Source: Mucilaginibacter sp.
GTDB lineage: Bacteria; Bacteroidota; Bacteroidia; Sphingobacteriales; Sphingobacteriaceae
DNA: 64,000 nt
Reading direction: 5' to 3'
Assembly: GCF_028288185.1 (NCBI RefSeq)
Contig: NZ_JAQBOF010000008.1
Location: forward strand, 62,001-126,000
The notes beneath the pieces are model-generated. The model was not told where the DNA came from, searched no databases, and was given only the letters and a program-made list of their open reading frames with translations. Shown here piece by piece: positions 7,521 through 18,128 of the stretch. Position 1 is the first letter of the stretch. Every line of letters begins with the position of its first letter. Position numbers and translations under genes: made by a program.

Positions 7521-10500
7521 TTAATTTGATGTTTGTTTTTGTTCGGCAGGTTTATTAGCGGGCTGCGCAACTGGCGGAACGGTTGCATCATGTTCCTTGT
7601 CGGCTGCTTTTTGTTCTTTCCTTTGCTCTTTTTGTTTGTCGCTATACTCCTTTAGCATAGCTTTGTCCTCTTTTGATTTCTTTTTAAACAGGTCTTTAAA
7701 CCGATTATATTCGTAAGTTAAAGAGAAACCCACCCCGGTTTCTATTACCTGACCTTCAACCACAATAAATTGATCGCGGCGATAGGCGCGTATCATGTAA
7801 CGACCGTCTGGTGTAAGTTTATAATTTACAGAAAGATTACCGGCAATATCTGTGGTTTTTTGCCCCGGTTGATTTTGTCCTTCCAAATTAAAGTTGTTAC
7901 CTATGGTAACAGTCAACCTGTCATTTAAAAACTGCTTAGACAATCCGACATTAAGATCCGTCCGATTCTGTTGTACTCCCGTTGAATAATCGGCCCCCGA
8001 GTTAAGATCAAAGCTCAGTTGTACTCCTGCTATAAGATTACCCGCCAGTTTATTCAATTGATCAGACAACAAGCTGCTTACGCTATTACGTATGGCACCA
8101 TTTATACCGGCACCGCCGCCCAGGCTTTGTAATGGGTTGTCACCAATGAAATGACCCAGTACCAACACACCCAGTACTTGTTTATTCATTTCATTAGGAT
8201 CCTGGCGTATTTGCGACAACCGTGTATTAACCGTACTAATTACGTCCGGCGATACCGTATAATTGCTATCCGGTAATACAATATCAAAACTAATATCCGG
8301 CTTCAACAATTCATTTTTTAACATAAGGTTGACATTAAACGGTAGCTTTTGTTTCAGCATAACTGAACTAGCGCTGCCGTCGTTTTGTTGGTTAACCAGG
8401 TCAATTGGAGGAACGTTTGCAATATAAGTAGCCGTTAGATTTACGTTGGCAGAGGTCGGGTCGCCCGTCCAGGTGATCGAACTTCCTTTTTTGAAATTGA
8501 ATTTGCGTGTCACAGTAGCATAAGACAGGTTGTAAGACCCATCTTCGACTATATAAGTACCGGTAAGATTTATTTTGCCACTTGGGTCAATACCACCATT
8601 TAACCGGGCACTGCCGTGTAGCTGTACCACATCACCATTACGTTCATCTATTACTATAGTGAATTTAGCGGCTTTGTTGATAATGATAGTTGCGTTAACA
8701 TCTAAACCACTTAAACTGGTTTGCTTTAATGAGTCCAGTCGTTTAGCCAGTAAAATGGAATCAAGCTTAGGTGCGTTTTCATTAATAACCTCTACTACGC
8801 CTTTCCGGTCCTCAATGCCGGGGTCGGTTTGTGGCAAAACAAAGGTCATGTCGGTTTTATCATTAACTGTTAATTGCGCGTCAACTCTGGGCGAATTTTG
8901 GTTGCCGCGTATTTGTATTTTGGTATCTATATAAAGTTTGCCATAAAACAGTTTATTATCTGCCTGGGTAGAGTTAACCGCCCTAAAGTTGGTAGCGTTA
9001 ATATCAATACCGAATTTAAAATCGGTAAAGGTTTTAGTGTATAACGTGCCGGTTACAATTGCTTTATTACCGGTTGAATCAACCAATGTAAAATCTCTGA
9101 ACAGAATACCATCCTCATTAAAAGTAATGGTCTCTTTAGGCATGGTGAAGTAAGAATTTAACATACTGACATTAAAGCCAACCTGGTTAAAGTTGACATC
9201 GCCCCGCACTACCGGCGCGGCTGTTGTCCCGGTTATTTTAAGCTGGCCTGTTATGTCACCCTTTGCATTGCGGATACTGCCAAAGCTAAAACCCTCTATA
9301 CTTTTCATATTCAGCTTAACAATGGTCAGGTCAAGGTCGAACTTGCTTTGGGGGCTGGTATAGTATAGCCCTTTCATATCAACCTGGTTGCCCTTGCCGG
9401 TTATGCTCATGTTAGCAGCGTAGGCGTTTTCGGTTTGGTTGTCTACCTTTAAAGCGACATTACCAACAGTATCACCTTTAAAACTAAAATCGTTAATGTT
9501 TAACGCGGTAGTGAACTTCATCGATTTTTGGAAGTCGCTGATATTAGCCTCACCATTAATAACACCGCCAACTTGCAATGAATCCTGTTGCGCCATACGG
9601 GTTAAGGTCTCAATATGGAAATCGCCGAAGCTAACTTTTATAGGCGAATTAAACTCGTTCGAGCTGCTGTTAACACTCAGCACCTGGTTACTATTGGTGA
9701 TGGTGAAATTATGCGCTAAAATCCCCTTGCTGCCAAATTGCAAAGCATTATCAGCATTAACCGCCCACGGGATATAATTAAACATCACCCCATTTTGCAG
9801 GAAGCTGAACTGATACTCGTTTGGCAACACGCTGAATACACCGGCTATGCGGTAACGTTCTTTCCGTGCTGCATCTCGCACCTGTAGGCTGATGTTTAGT
9901 TTGTTATTCTGCGCGCTACCGGTAATGCTCGGGAACAACAAGTCTAACGATGATGATACTTTTACTTCATCAACTGTTAAAGCGTAATTAAGGGCGTTAT
10001 TATTGGTATTGATGGCCAACTTGCCATTGTTTATTACTTCTGTACCATAAACTACTTTTGGTATGGTGCCGTTAACTACAAACTCGCCGCTGGCACTGTT
10101 AAAACGCCCGGTTATATTAACAGGGTCCAATTGCTTTAATGTCGGTACAAACTGGGTTAATAATGGTGTTTTTACTATCCGTAAAGCAAAAGTAAATTGC
10201 TGCGGGCTATAGGTAGGTTTGGTTTTAGGCGTGGCTTTGCCCAGGCTGGTATCAAAATATTTATCTATCAGATCCTTCATAGCATAGCCTACCTGGGTTA
10301 GTTTGTATTTACCACTCATTCGCGCGTTCAGGAACGGTGTTTTTAAACGCAATGAGCTGCTATCTGCATTAGCAGTTGATACTAAACTAATGCTATCTAT
10401 GCGAACACGTTGGGCGCTATCAACCACCAATAAATCAGTTACTTTAATAGTAGCGTTTAAATAATCGGGGTCGGCAGTTGGCATATCAGCTACAACTTTA

Positions 10501-12674
10501 CCGTGCAAGCGCAGGGTAGAACTGCTAAAATGCAGGGCTTTCAGGTTAATACTATCCAATATTAAATTAGCTTTTACCGATGGATATTTCTTATTCAGAT
10601 TAGCCTTCGCGTCAAGCGTGAAATTGATGTTAGGATCCTTCATGCGTGAAACTACGGTGTAGTTCCCATTAGTCGCAGTTCCTTTAAGTTGTAGGTTTTG
10701 ATAATTGTAGCCTTTAACATAAGCCTTTACTACAGTACCGTCAAACTGTAAACTGGCTTTTTTAGGATCAAGCCCACGGCCTTTTACATTAGCTGATAAC
10801 GTAACCATGCCCACCATCTGGGGCTGTTTGGTAAGCGCGCCTACATTTAAGTTATTGGCTTTTATATTGGCCGCATAAGTAGCCCCGGTTTTGCTGTTAC
10901 CGTTTTTCATGGATGCCGTCAGATCAGCAGCCCCGTATGTTGAGCGTAAGTTTAATTTAGTATTAAAATTATTTGTACTGCCTTTAAAATTTCCCTTTAA
11001 ATTTATACTGGCGGGGACACTAACCGAAGCAGGGATAGCACCCGCGGGGACAAGTTTGGCTATATCGGTAGCGCTGGTGTTAAAGTCGGCTATGTTTACA
11101 TCAAAATAAGCTTTCTTCATATCCGGCAAGCCTTTTAACCTGGCGGATGCTTTAATGTGGGTGTTACTTAACCCGCGTATCTCCAACTCGGGGATGTTCA
11201 AGTCATTAACCGCCCCGGCAATTTTACCATTAATAGTAAATACAGAGTTTGATGAATGTTTAAACGGCTCCATACTAGCCATTGTCGGCATTAACAGTAA
11301 CACATCTTTTAAGCTGATCTTGGTACCATCAACATTTGCGTTAATATGCAGCAAACCAATATTTTTAGTGATAGCCGCGATAGATGGATAGCTAACCTGT
11401 ACTTGTTTTTGTATAACGGTCTGCGGTGTTTCAACCAGCAGATCATTTAAATAAGCGTTGGTTGGCCCGTAAAAGAATTTAGTGTGAAACTTATTAATAG
11501 TTAAGCCGCTTTTTTCCTGGAAAGTAAATGAGTTGATCTTACCCGAAAGGGTATTGGGGCGATAAGCTATATTTTCTGCATCAGCATTTAAATTGCGAAT
11601 ATGCATGTGCGCAAAATCCAACCCACGCGCTATTGGCGCTTGTATTTCATTGTCAAACTTTATATCATCGTTAATCAGGGTAATTTTGCCGAGCGTTGCT
11701 ATCCACCCTTTTTTATTTGGATTAGACGCGATAGTATCTAATTTCTTTATAGTCTTAACTACAGCTTTTTTAACTGTTTGCGGTTTGGCAAATGTCAAAG
11801 CGGCTTTGGTATCGTTTAAGGCGATGCTTTTGATATCAACCTTTTGGTTTTTAAGATCGATCTTATCCATCTCTAACAAAAATTTGTTAAGATCAATATT
11901 AGCTGCCATCTCACTGCTTCGGTATACTATATATATTTTTGATACATCAATCGTCCCCAGGTTAAGCTCCATATTTAATGGCTTAACCGCGGTGTCAATT
12001 TTAGCGGCCTGGGCTATAGAAGACCCCATTGGTGTTTGTATAATTCGCGCGTTTACACCCGACAGATTGATCTTGGGGATAGTGAATTTCATCTTATCCA
12101 AATCAAAATCCTTGATCCGGGTATCAAAATGTCCCAGTATAAATTTCACATCATTGCCGGTAGTTAAATCCTGATAAGATATATTGATACGGTCAAGGAT
12201 GATCTTATCCATGGAGAATTTCATGGTCGATGTAGTATCAGCAGGCTTAACCACTTTCTTTTGTTCGCCGGCAAAAGCCTTCAGGATATAGTCGAAATTA
12301 AAAACACTGTCTTTACCACGGTTAATTTTGGCGGTGATGCCTTGCAAATTAATCTCATTGATCTCCACCTTATGGTGCAATAATTGCAACATGCTGATAT
12401 CGACCTTTAATTTATCGCCGGCTATAAGGGTGTCTTTTTTCTGATCCTCACAGTAAACATGCTCTAAAACCAACAGCTTAGGCAGCCCTAAGCTTATATG
12501 GCCTATCTGTACTTTAGTATGAATTTTATTCTGCAAAAAAGTTACCACTTTGTCTTTTGCAAAGTTTTGCACGGCGGGTACCTGTATTAAAATAGCTACA
12601 AGCAACACCAGAAAGATGACACTTGCAATTATCCAGAGAATGGTTTTTAAAGCTATACGTCCAAATCGTTCCAA
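7521..12674 (-). CDS. tamB: Translocation/assembly module protein TamB (AsmA/DUF490 family)
   Basis: This very large 1717-residue protein has one N-terminal inner-membrane anchor (about residues 10-31), a long repetitive beta-rich body typical of the AsmA-like bridge proteins, and a C-terminal TamB/DUF490 domain (about 1300-1650, with LGVLVLGHFIG and LSDQLNKLAGN). A Lys/Glu-rich tail follows. It would span the periplasm and dock onto TamL. The start used is TTG at 12674, which leaves only seven residues before the anchor; no closer in-frame ATG fits better. It is divergent from dnaE across a 143-bp gap. Confidence 0.9.
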   Translation of the reverse strand: MERFGRIALKTILWIIASVIFLVLLVAILIQVPAVQNFAKDKVVTFLQNKIHTKVQIGHISLGLPKLLVLEHVYCEDQKKDTLIAGDKLKVDISMLQLLHHKVEINEINLQGITAKINRGKDSVFNFDYILKAFAGEQKKVVKPADTTSTMKFSMDKIILDRINISYQDLTTGNDVKFILGHFDTRIKDFDLDKMKFTIPKINLSGVNARIIQTPMGSSIAQAAKIDTAVKPLNMELNLGTIDVSKIYIVYRSSEMAANIDLNKFLLEMDKIDLKNQKVDIKSIALNDTKAALTFAKPQTVKKAVVKTIKKLDTIASNPNKKGWIATLGKITLINDDIKFDNEIQAPIARGLDFAHMHIRNLNADAENIAYRPNTLSGKINSFTFQEKSGLTINKFHTKFFYGPTNAYLNDLLVETPQTVIQKQVQVSYPSIAAITKNIGLLHINANVDGTKISLKDVLLLMPTMASMEPFKHSSNSVFTINGKIAGAVNDLNIPELEIRGLSNTHIKASARLKGLPDMKKAYFDVNIADFNTSATDIAKLVPAGAIPASVSVPASINLKGNFKGSTNNFNTKLNLRSTYGAADLTASMKNGNSKTGATYAANIKANNLNVGALTKQPQMVGMVTLSANVKGRGLDPKKASLQFDGTVVKAYVKGYNYQNLQLKGTATNGNYTVVSRMKDPNINFTLDAKANLNKKYPSVKANLILDSINLKALHFSSSTLRLHGKVVADMPTADPDYLNATIKVTDLLVVDSAQRVRIDSISLVSTANADSSSLRLKTPFLNARMSGKYKLTQVGYAMKDLIDKYFDTSLGKATPKTKPTYSPQQFTFALRIVKTPLLTQFVPTLKQLDPVNITGRFNSASGEFVVNGTIPKVVYGTEVINNGKLAINTNNNALNYALTVDEVKVSSSLDLLFPSITGSAQNNKLNISLQVRDAARKERYRIAGVFSVLPNEYQFSFLQNGVMFNYIPWAVNADNALQFGSKGILAHNFTITNSNQVLSVNSSSNEFNSPIKVSFGDFHIETLTRMAQQDSLQVGGVINGEANISDFQKSMKFTTALNINDFSFKGDTVGNVALKVDNQTENAYAANMSITGKGNQVDMKGLYYTSPQSKFDLDLTIVKLNMKSIEGFSFGSIRNAKGDITGQLKITGTTAAPVVRGDVNFNQVGFNVSMLNSYFTMPKETITFNEDGILFRDFTLVDSTGNKAIVTGTLYTKTFTDFKFGIDINATNFRAVNSTQADNKLFYGKLYIDTKIQIRGNQNSPRVDAQLTVNDKTDMTFVLPQTDPGIEDRKGVVEVINENAPKLDSILLAKRLDSLKQTSLSGLDVNATIIINKAAKFTIVIDERNGDVVQLHGSARLNGGIDPSGKINLTGTYIVEDGSYNLSYATVTRKFNFKKGSSITWTGDPTSANVNLTATYIANVPPIDLVNQQNDGSASSVMLKQKLPFNVNLMLKNELLKPDISFDIVLPDSNYTVSPDVISTVNTRLSQIRQDPNEMNKQVLGVLVLGHFIGDNPLQSLGGGAGINGAIRNSVSSLLSDQLNKLAGNLIAGVQLSFDLNSGADYSTGVQQNRTDLNVGLSKQFLNDRLTVTIGNNFNLEGQNQPGQKTTDIAGNLSVNYKLTPDGRYMIRAYRRDQFIVVEGQVIETGVGFSLTYEYNRFKDLFKKKSKEDKAMLKEYSDKQKEQRKEQKAADKEHDATVPPVAQPANKPAEQKQTSN

Positions 12675-12784
12675 TTTTATATTAATTTCAAAGGTTAAGT
12701 TGTGTTCTGTATAATGTTAACAAATAATATGCCCGGCTGATGCGCTAATTTTTCAACAAACCACATCCAAAGTTGTTTTTTTGG

Positions 12785-12792
12785 TAGATTTG
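12785..12792 (+). promoter_or_regulatory. Probable -7 box of dnaE
   Basis: TAGATTTG matches TAnnTTTG and lies 25 nt before the dnaE ATG. A TTG at the expected -33 distance is not obvious. Confidence 0.45.
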
Positions 12793-12817
12793 TATTCATC
12801 CAAATCTAGGATTTAAC

Positions 12818-15800
12818 ATGCCCGATTTTTCGCACTTACACGTACATACCCAGTTTTCGTTACTTGACGGCGCCGCTGATATATCTAAATTATTTAAGAA
12901 AGCGGCAGGCGATGGAATGAAGGCACTGGCTATTACCGACCACGGTAATATGTTTGGCGCGTTTAAGTTTGTGGCCGAAGCGGGTAAACATAATGTTAAG
13001 CCCATAGTTGGCTGCGAGTTTTATGTGGTAGAAGACAGACATAAAAAACAATTTACCAAAGAAAAAAAGGATGTACGCCGCCACCAGTTATTATTGGCGA
13101 AAAATCCACAGGGTTACAAAAACCTGGTAAAGATCTGTTCTTTAGGTTACATGGAGGGCCTTTACAGTAAATGGCCGCGTGTTGATAAGGAGCTTATTGA
13201 AAAATACCATGAAGGCTTAATTGCAACCACCTGCTGCATTGGTGCATCTGTCCCGCAAGCAATATTGAGACAAACCGAAGATGAAGCCGAAGCCGAGTTT
13301 AAATGGTGGCTGGATCTTTTTGGTGAGGATTATTATATAGAGCTGCAACGCCATGCTATACCGGAGCAAGAGATCGTTAATAATGTACTGCTTAAATACG
13401 CTAAAAAATATAATGTAAAAGTTATTTGCTCTAATGATTCGCATTATGTGGATCAGCAGGACTCGAACGCGCATGACATTTTGCTATGCGTTAACACTGG
13501 CGATATGCAAAGCACGCCGATTGCCACCGATGAAGAAGGCGGTAAAGGCTATCGTTTCGGTTTCCCTAATGATCAGTTCTATTTTAAAACGCAGGAAGAA
13601 ATGGGCAAGCTGTTCCATGACCTGCCTGAATCATTAGATAATACCAACGAAATAGTTGACAAGGTGGAGGTATTGAAGCTAAAGCGCGATATATTACTGC
13701 CCAATTTCGTTATCCCACAAGAGTTCAAGATACATAGCGATAGCACGCCGGATGCCGATACCCTTAACCAATGGGAGTACTTAAAGCATTTAACTTTTAC
13801 CGGCGCTAAAGAACGTTATATTGATATTACGCCCGAAGTTGAAGAACGTATCAATTTCGAGTTATTTACTATCCGCACCATGGGTTTTGCCGGTTACTTT
13901 TTAATAGTGGCCGATTTTATCAGGCATGGCCGGGATATCGGTGTATTTATTGGTCCGGGCCGTGGTTCGGCGGCGGGATCGGTGGTGGCATATTGTACGG
14001 GTATCACCAATATCGACCCGCTGAAGTATAATCTCCTTTTCGAGAGATTCCTTAATCCAGATCGTAAGTCGATGCCCGATATTGATACGGATTTTGACGA
14101 TGCAGGTCGCCAAAAAGTTATTGACTACGTAGTTGAAAAATACGGCAAGAACCAGGTAGCACAAATCATAACCTATGGCTCCATGGCCGCGCGTACCAGT
14201 ATACAGGATGTGGGCCGGGTATTGGATATGCCGCTATCTGACGTTACCGCGTTAAAGAAATTAGTGCCCGATACTTTGGGTATCAACCTAAAACAAGCTA
14301 TTGAGCAAGTGCCGGAACTGGCAGCTATTTATAAATCACCTGATCTGAAAGGTATTGTACTCCGCGAAGCGGAAAAGCTGGAAGGCTCTGTACGTAACAC
14401 AGGTGTGCATGCTGCCGGTATTATCATCGCGCCTTATGATTTGACGGATATTGTCCCGGTTGCTACCGCAAAAGATTCTGACCTGTTGGTTACCCAATAT
14501 GATGGCCGTGTGATTGAAGACGCCGGCGTAATTAAGATGGATTTTTTAGGTTTGAAAACCTTAACCATCCTAAAAGATGCTTTAAGACTCATTAAACAAA
14601 ATCATGATGTAACTATTGAGATAGATTATATACCGCTGGATGATGCCAAAACTTTTGAGCTTTATCAACGTGGCGATACTAACGGTACATTCCAGTTTGA
14701 AAGTGACGGTATGCAAATGTACCTGCGCGACCTGAAACCCGATAAGTTCGAGGACCTAATCGCCATGAACGCACTGTACCGCCCCGGGCCGATAGAGTAT
14801 ATCCCATCATTTATTAAACGTAAACATGGTTATGAACCGGTAGCGTTTGATTTACCGGATATGGAAGAATACCTGGGCGAAACCTACGGTATTACTGTTT
14901 ACCAGGAACAGGTGATGCTTTTATCGCAAAAACTGGCCGGCTTTAGTAAAGGCGATGCCGATGTATTGCGTAAGGCAATGGGTAAAAAGCAGATTGAGGT
15001 ACTAAACAAAATGGAGTCGCAGTTTATGGATGGGGCCATCGCCAAGGGCCACCCCAAAGATAAACTAACTAAAGTTTGGAACGACTGGAAAGCATTTGCC
15101 CAGTACGCGTTCAATAAATCGCACTCTACGTGTTATGCCTTTGTGGCATACCAAACCGCCTATTTAAAAGCGCATTATCCGGCAGAGTATATGGCGGCGG
15201 TATTAAATAACCAGAATAACATGGAGAAGATCACCTTCTTTATGGAAGAGTGCCGTCGCATGGGTGTAGAGGTTTTAGGGCCTGATATCAATGAAAGCGA
15301 TATGGCATTTACTGCTAATAAAAAAGGTGTAATTCGTTTTGGTTTAACCGGGGTTAAAGGTGTAGGCGATAAAGCGGTTGAAAGTATAATTGAAGAACGT
15401 ATAGAACGCGGCCCTTATAAATCTGTTTATGATTTTGCACAACGGTCGAATACACGCAGTGTTAACCGCAAGTCGTACGAAAACCTGGTATATGGCGGCG
15501 CCTTTGATGAGTTTGGGTTGAACCGCGCGCAGTTTTTCGCCAAAACAGAGAATGGCATTTTAACAGGTGTGGAGCGCTTAATAAAATATGCTAACGATTA
15601 TCAGAACACGCAAAGCACTACGCAATCATCGTTATTTGGCGGTTCGGTAGCATCTTATATCCCCGAGCCTGCAATGCCTGATGCTGAAGAGTGGCCGTTG
15701 ATAGAAAAGCTTAAATACGAGAAAGAAGTTATCGGTATATATTTAACCGGCCATCCATTGGATAACTATAAGCTGGAGATGGAAAAGTATTGCAATACAT

Positions 15801-16402
15801 CCATCAGCGAATTAAAAAATATGCAGAAAGCCCGCTCGGGCGAGGGCGGCGAGGAAGTTATGGCTGCCTTTGCGCAATTGCGTAAACGGGGTGAGGTTTG
15901 TGTTGGTGGCCTGGTAGGGAATGTTCAGCATAAAATGACCAAGACAGGTAAACCATTTGGTACGTTTGTATTGGAGGATTATAATGAATCGTACGAGTTT
16001 GCGATGTTTGGCGAGGATTATGTAAAATTCAGAAACCTGATGGTTGATGGTTATTTCCTGCATATTAAAGGTAATATCGAAGAAAAATTCCGCCAGAAAG
16101 ATAATTGGGACTTGCGTATAACAACCATGAGCCTGCTATCAGAAATGCGCGATAAGTTGACCAAATCATTAACCGTGTTTTTAGAGCTAAATGCGCTGAG
16201 CGATCAGTTATTGGCCAATATTCAGGATGTGATTGAAACCAACAATCAAAAGTATCCCATGAAAAACTGTACCCTGCGTTTCAAAATACGTGATGAGGCT
16301 ATGCTGGTAGAAATGCCATCAAAAACCTATAAAGTAAACCCAAGTGATGATTTAATGGCTGATATATTGAGTGTAACTAATACGGTAGCAGTGCTGAATT
16401 AG
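12818..16402 (+). CDS. dnaE: DNA polymerase III subunit alpha
   Basis: This 1194-residue protein is the replicative polymerase (DnaE1 type). It starts with a PHP domain (HLHVHTQFSLLDGA, residues 6-19). The catalytic palm carries the PDIDTDF motif with Asp421 and Asp423. Then come GPGRGSAAGS, the fingers with VYQEQVMLL, a helix-hairpin-helix segment (about 860-930) and a C-terminal OB fold (about 1000-1090, VGGLVGNVQ onward). There is no 3'-5' exonuclease insertion, as expected for DnaE. It stands alone between divergent tamB and trxA. Confidence 0.97.
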   Translation: MPDFSHLHVHTQFSLLDGAADISKLFKKAAGDGMKALAITDHGNMFGAFKFVAEAGKHNVKPIVGCEFYVVEDRHKKQFTKEKKDVRRHQLLLAKNPQGYKNLVKICSLGYMEGLYSKWPRVDKELIEKYHEGLIATTCCIGASVPQAILRQTEDEAEAEFKWWLDLFGEDYYIELQRHAIPEQEIVNNVLLKYAKKYNVKVICSNDSHYVDQQDSNAHDILLCVNTGDMQSTPIATDEEGGKGYRFGFPNDQFYFKTQEEMGKLFHDLPESLDNTNEIVDKVEVLKLKRDILLPNFVIPQEFKIHSDSTPDADTLNQWEYLKHLTFTGAKERYIDITPEVEERINFELFTIRTMGFAGYFLIVADFIRHGRDIGVFIGPGRGSAAGSVVAYCTGITNIDPLKYNLLFERFLNPDRKSMPDIDTDFDDAGRQKVIDYVVEKYGKNQVAQIITYGSMAARTSIQDVGRVLDMPLSDVTALKKLVPDTLGINLKQAIEQVPELAAIYKSPDLKGIVLREAEKLEGSVRNTGVHAAGIIIAPYDLTDIVPVATAKDSDLLVTQYDGRVIEDAGVIKMDFLGLKTLTILKDALRLIKQNHDVTIEIDYIPLDDAKTFELYQRGDTNGTFQFESDGMQMYLRDLKPDKFEDLIAMNALYRPGPIEYIPSFIKRKHGYEPVAFDLPDMEEYLGETYGITVYQEQVMLLSQKLAGFSKGDADVLRKAMGKKQIEVLNKMESQFMDGAIAKGHPKDKLTKVWNDWKAFAQYAFNKSHSTCYAFVAYQTAYLKAHYPAEYMAAVLNNQNNMEKITFFMEECRRMGVEVLGPDINESDMAFTANKKGVIRFGLTGVKGVGDKAVESIIEERIERGPYKSVYDFAQRSNTRSVNRKSYENLVYGGAFDEFGLNRAQFFAKTENGILTGVERLIKYANDYQNTQSTTQSSLFGGSVASYIPEPAMPDAEEWPLIEKLKYEKEVIGIYLTGHPLDNYKLEMEKYCNTSISELKNMQKARSGEGGEEVMAAFAQLRKRGEVCVGGLVGNVQHKMTKTGKPFGTFVLEDYNESYEFAMFGEDYVKFRNLMVDGYFLHIKGNIEEKFRQKDNWDLRITTMSLLSEMRDKLTKSLTVFLELNALSDQLLANIQDVIETNNQKYPMKNCTLRFKIRDEAMLVEMPSKTYKVNPSDDLMADILSVTNTVAVLN

Positions 16403-16530
16403 ACACACTCTAAATCTCCCTTGGTAGGGAAGACTTAATATAACATCAGCAATTTTTTGTCACCCCAAAATCAAAGTGCATAAATAGCGGTAGTGTTAGT
16501 AATTTCTTTGTCAGATTGTCAGGTCATCAC

Positions 16531-16562
16531 TTGTGGCAAGCAATTTGAATAGTATATATTTG
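16531..16562 (+). promoter_or_regulatory. trxA promoter
   Basis: TTG (16531-16533), a 21-nt spacer and TATATTTG (16555-16562) match the Bacteroidota consensus; the ATG follows 22 nt later. The remainder of the 182-bp gap after dnaE shows only a small hairpin (TCCC/GGGA, near 16418-16431) that may weakly terminate dnaE. Confidence 0.7.
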
Positions 16563-16584
16563 TATAACAATAAATAAAAAAATC

Positions 16585-16905
16585 ATGGCTTTAGAAATAA
16601 CAGACGCAAACTTTGAAGAGCTTGTGCTTAAATCAGATAAACCGGTATTGGTAGACTTTTGGGCAGAATGGTGTGGCCCTTGTAGAATGGTTGGCCCGGT
16701 TGTGGAAGAAATATCAAAAGAATATGCAGACACAGCAGTTGTAGGCAAAGTAAACGTTGATAACAATCCTGGTATATCTGTAAAATATGGTATCCGCAAT
16801 ATCCCTGCTTTATTGTACTTTAAAAATGGCGAAATTGTAGATAAACAAATTGGTGCCGTTCCAAAATCTGTTTTGGCCGGCAAATTAGATAAGCAACTGG
16901 CTTAA
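16585..16905 (+). CDS. trxA: Thioredoxin
   Basis: A 106-residue cytoplasmic thioredoxin. The redox motif WCGPC has Cys30 and Cys33, preceded by the conserved VDFWAEW and followed by the cis-proline region RNIPALLYF (Pro near residue 74). There is no signal peptide. It reduces disulfides in enzymes such as ribonucleotide reductase and peroxiredoxins, so the Bcp peroxiredoxin at 27358-27819 is a plausible client. It is a single-gene transcript, with its own promoter upstream and a strong terminator downstream. Confidence 0.95.
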   Translation: MALEITDANFEELVLKSDKPVLVDFWAEWCGPCRMVGPVVEEISKEYADTAVVGKVNVDNNPGISVKYGIRNIPALLYFKNGEIVDKQIGAVPKSVLAGKLDKQLA

Positions 16906-16926
16906 CCAATTATATAATTTAGTATT

Positions 16927-16960
16927 AAAAAAGCGTTACAATTTTGTAACGCTTTTTTTT
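16927..16960 (+). terminator. trxA terminator
   Basis: A 9-bp stem AGCGTTACA/TGTAACGCT (16932-16953, loop of 4) is flanked by A residues and an 8-nt T run. Confidence 0.9.
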
Positions 16961-16965
16961 ATGGG

Positions 16966-16996
16966 GATTTGACAACTTTTTAAAAGTTGTCAAATC
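16966..16996. repeat. Perfect 15-bp palindromic hairpin
   Basis: Arms GATTTGACAACTTTT and AAAAGTTGTCAAATC surround a single base. It sits between the trxA terminator and the DUF58 gene and lacks a T run, so it is not an ordinary terminator. It belongs to the same type of dyad as those at 20269-20300, 39211-39245 and 46804-46836. Confidence 0.7.
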
Positions 16997-17017
16997 TTTA
17001 ACTACATTAGTTTAATT

Positions 17018-17938
17018 ATGTCGCAGCTTAACGATGATCAACAGGTAAGACAGCTAGCCAACCTGGAACTTTTAGCCCGCCAGGTGGTAGAGGGTTTTAT
17101 AACCGGCTTACACCAGAGCCCGTTCCACGGGTTTTCTGTAGAGTTTGCCCAGCATCGTTTGTATAACAATGGCGAGTCGGTAAAAAACATCGATTGGAAG
17201 TTAATGGCCCGTACCGAAAAGTTGTTTGTAAAACAATTTGAAGAAGAAACTAACCTGCGCTGCTATTTATTACTGGACACCTCGTCATCCATGAATTTCC
17301 CCGAGAAGGGGATAGATAAGCTGCAATTCTCTATCTATGCTATTGCTTCATTAATGTATCTGTTTAAAAAACAGCGCGATGCTTTTGGATTGTGTTTGTT
17401 TTCGGACAAGGTAGATTGGCTGAGCCCGGTAAAATCGGCTTCAACACATTTGTTTTATTTGTATGCCGAGTTGGAAAAACTGTACAATAATCCAAAAGTT
17501 AATACGCAAACCAACATTACCAATGTGCTGCACCATGTAGCCGAAGAGGTGCACCAACGATCGTTAGTTATTATTTTTAGCGATATGCTGGAGAATAACC
17601 TCGACTCCGAAAAAATGCAGGCACTGTTTGCAGCTATACAGCATTTAAAATATAATAAGCACGAGGTGGTAATATTTAATGTTACCGACAAGCAAAAAGA
17701 ACAGGACTTTAACTTTGATAACCGCCCGCACCATTTTATTGATATTGAAAGCGGTGATGAAGTAAAGGTACATCCCGGCAAAATACGACAGGCTTACCAA
17801 ACCTCGCTGCAACACTATAAACACGAGTTGGAACTAAAATGCGCCCAATACCATATTGATATAGTGGATGCAGCTATTCAGGACGGTTATTACAATATTT
17901 TAAAATCATACCTTATCAAACGCAACAGTATGGTGTAG
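17018..17938 (+). CDS. DUF58 domain protein (von Willebrand factor A-like)
   Basis: A 306-residue cytoplasmic protein of the DUF58 family. The conserved start (FHGFSVEFAQHRLYNNGESVKNIDWKLMART) is followed by a VWA-like fold with a MIDAS motif DTSSSM (87-92) and a later SDM. Family members normally sit next to MoxR-type AAA ATPases and Bat proteins and are thought to aid assembly of metal or envelope complexes. Here it is isolated: no MoxR or Bat gene lies within the window. It starts 22 nt after a perfect palindrome and its transcription start is unclear. Confidence 0.85.
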   Translation: MSQLNDDQQVRQLANLELLARQVVEGFITGLHQSPFHGFSVEFAQHRLYNNGESVKNIDWKLMARTEKLFVKQFEEETNLRCYLLLDTSSSMNFPEKGIDKLQFSIYAIASLMYLFKKQRDAFGLCLFSDKVDWLSPVKSASTHLFYLYAELEKLYNNPKVNTQTNITNVLHHVAEEVHQRSLVIIFSDMLENNLDSEKMQALFAAIQHLKYNKHEVVIFNVTDKQKEQDFNFDNRPHHFIDIESGDEVKVHPGKIRQAYQTSLQHYKHELELKCAQYHIDIVDAAIQDGYYNILKSYLIKRNSMV

Positions 17939-17960
17939 CTATAATTAGCGAATAGTGATT

Positions 17961-18058
17961 TTTGAATGAGTGAATATAGGAACCGTGCTATCCAGCTTAT
18001 ATAAATATTGATTAAATCATTCACTCAATGGCTCATTCACTAATTCACTCATTGAATT
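17961..18058. repeat. Word-like repeat with inverted arms (ATTCACTCATT family)
   Basis: A left block on one strand (TTTGAATGAGTGAAT, 17961-17975) and a right block (18016-18058, several ATTCACTCA words) are complementary in sense. They flank about 40 bp and fill most of the 190-bp gap before the GH130 gene. Confidence 0.65.
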
Positions 18059-18128
18059 CTCAACAAAAGCAAATTATCCAAATCAATTTCTACAAGTTTG
18101 TGTTTACTATAAAACGCATTTTATATAT

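Noticed and set aside
11593..12174. 193-codon plus-strand open frame
   Set aside because: It is antisense to tamB, whose frame is continuous and has clear family features; the plus frame shows no protein signature.
17018..17938. DUF58 gene as part of a Bat/MoxR operon
   Set aside because: No MoxR ATPase or Bat genes flank it; it stands alone here.
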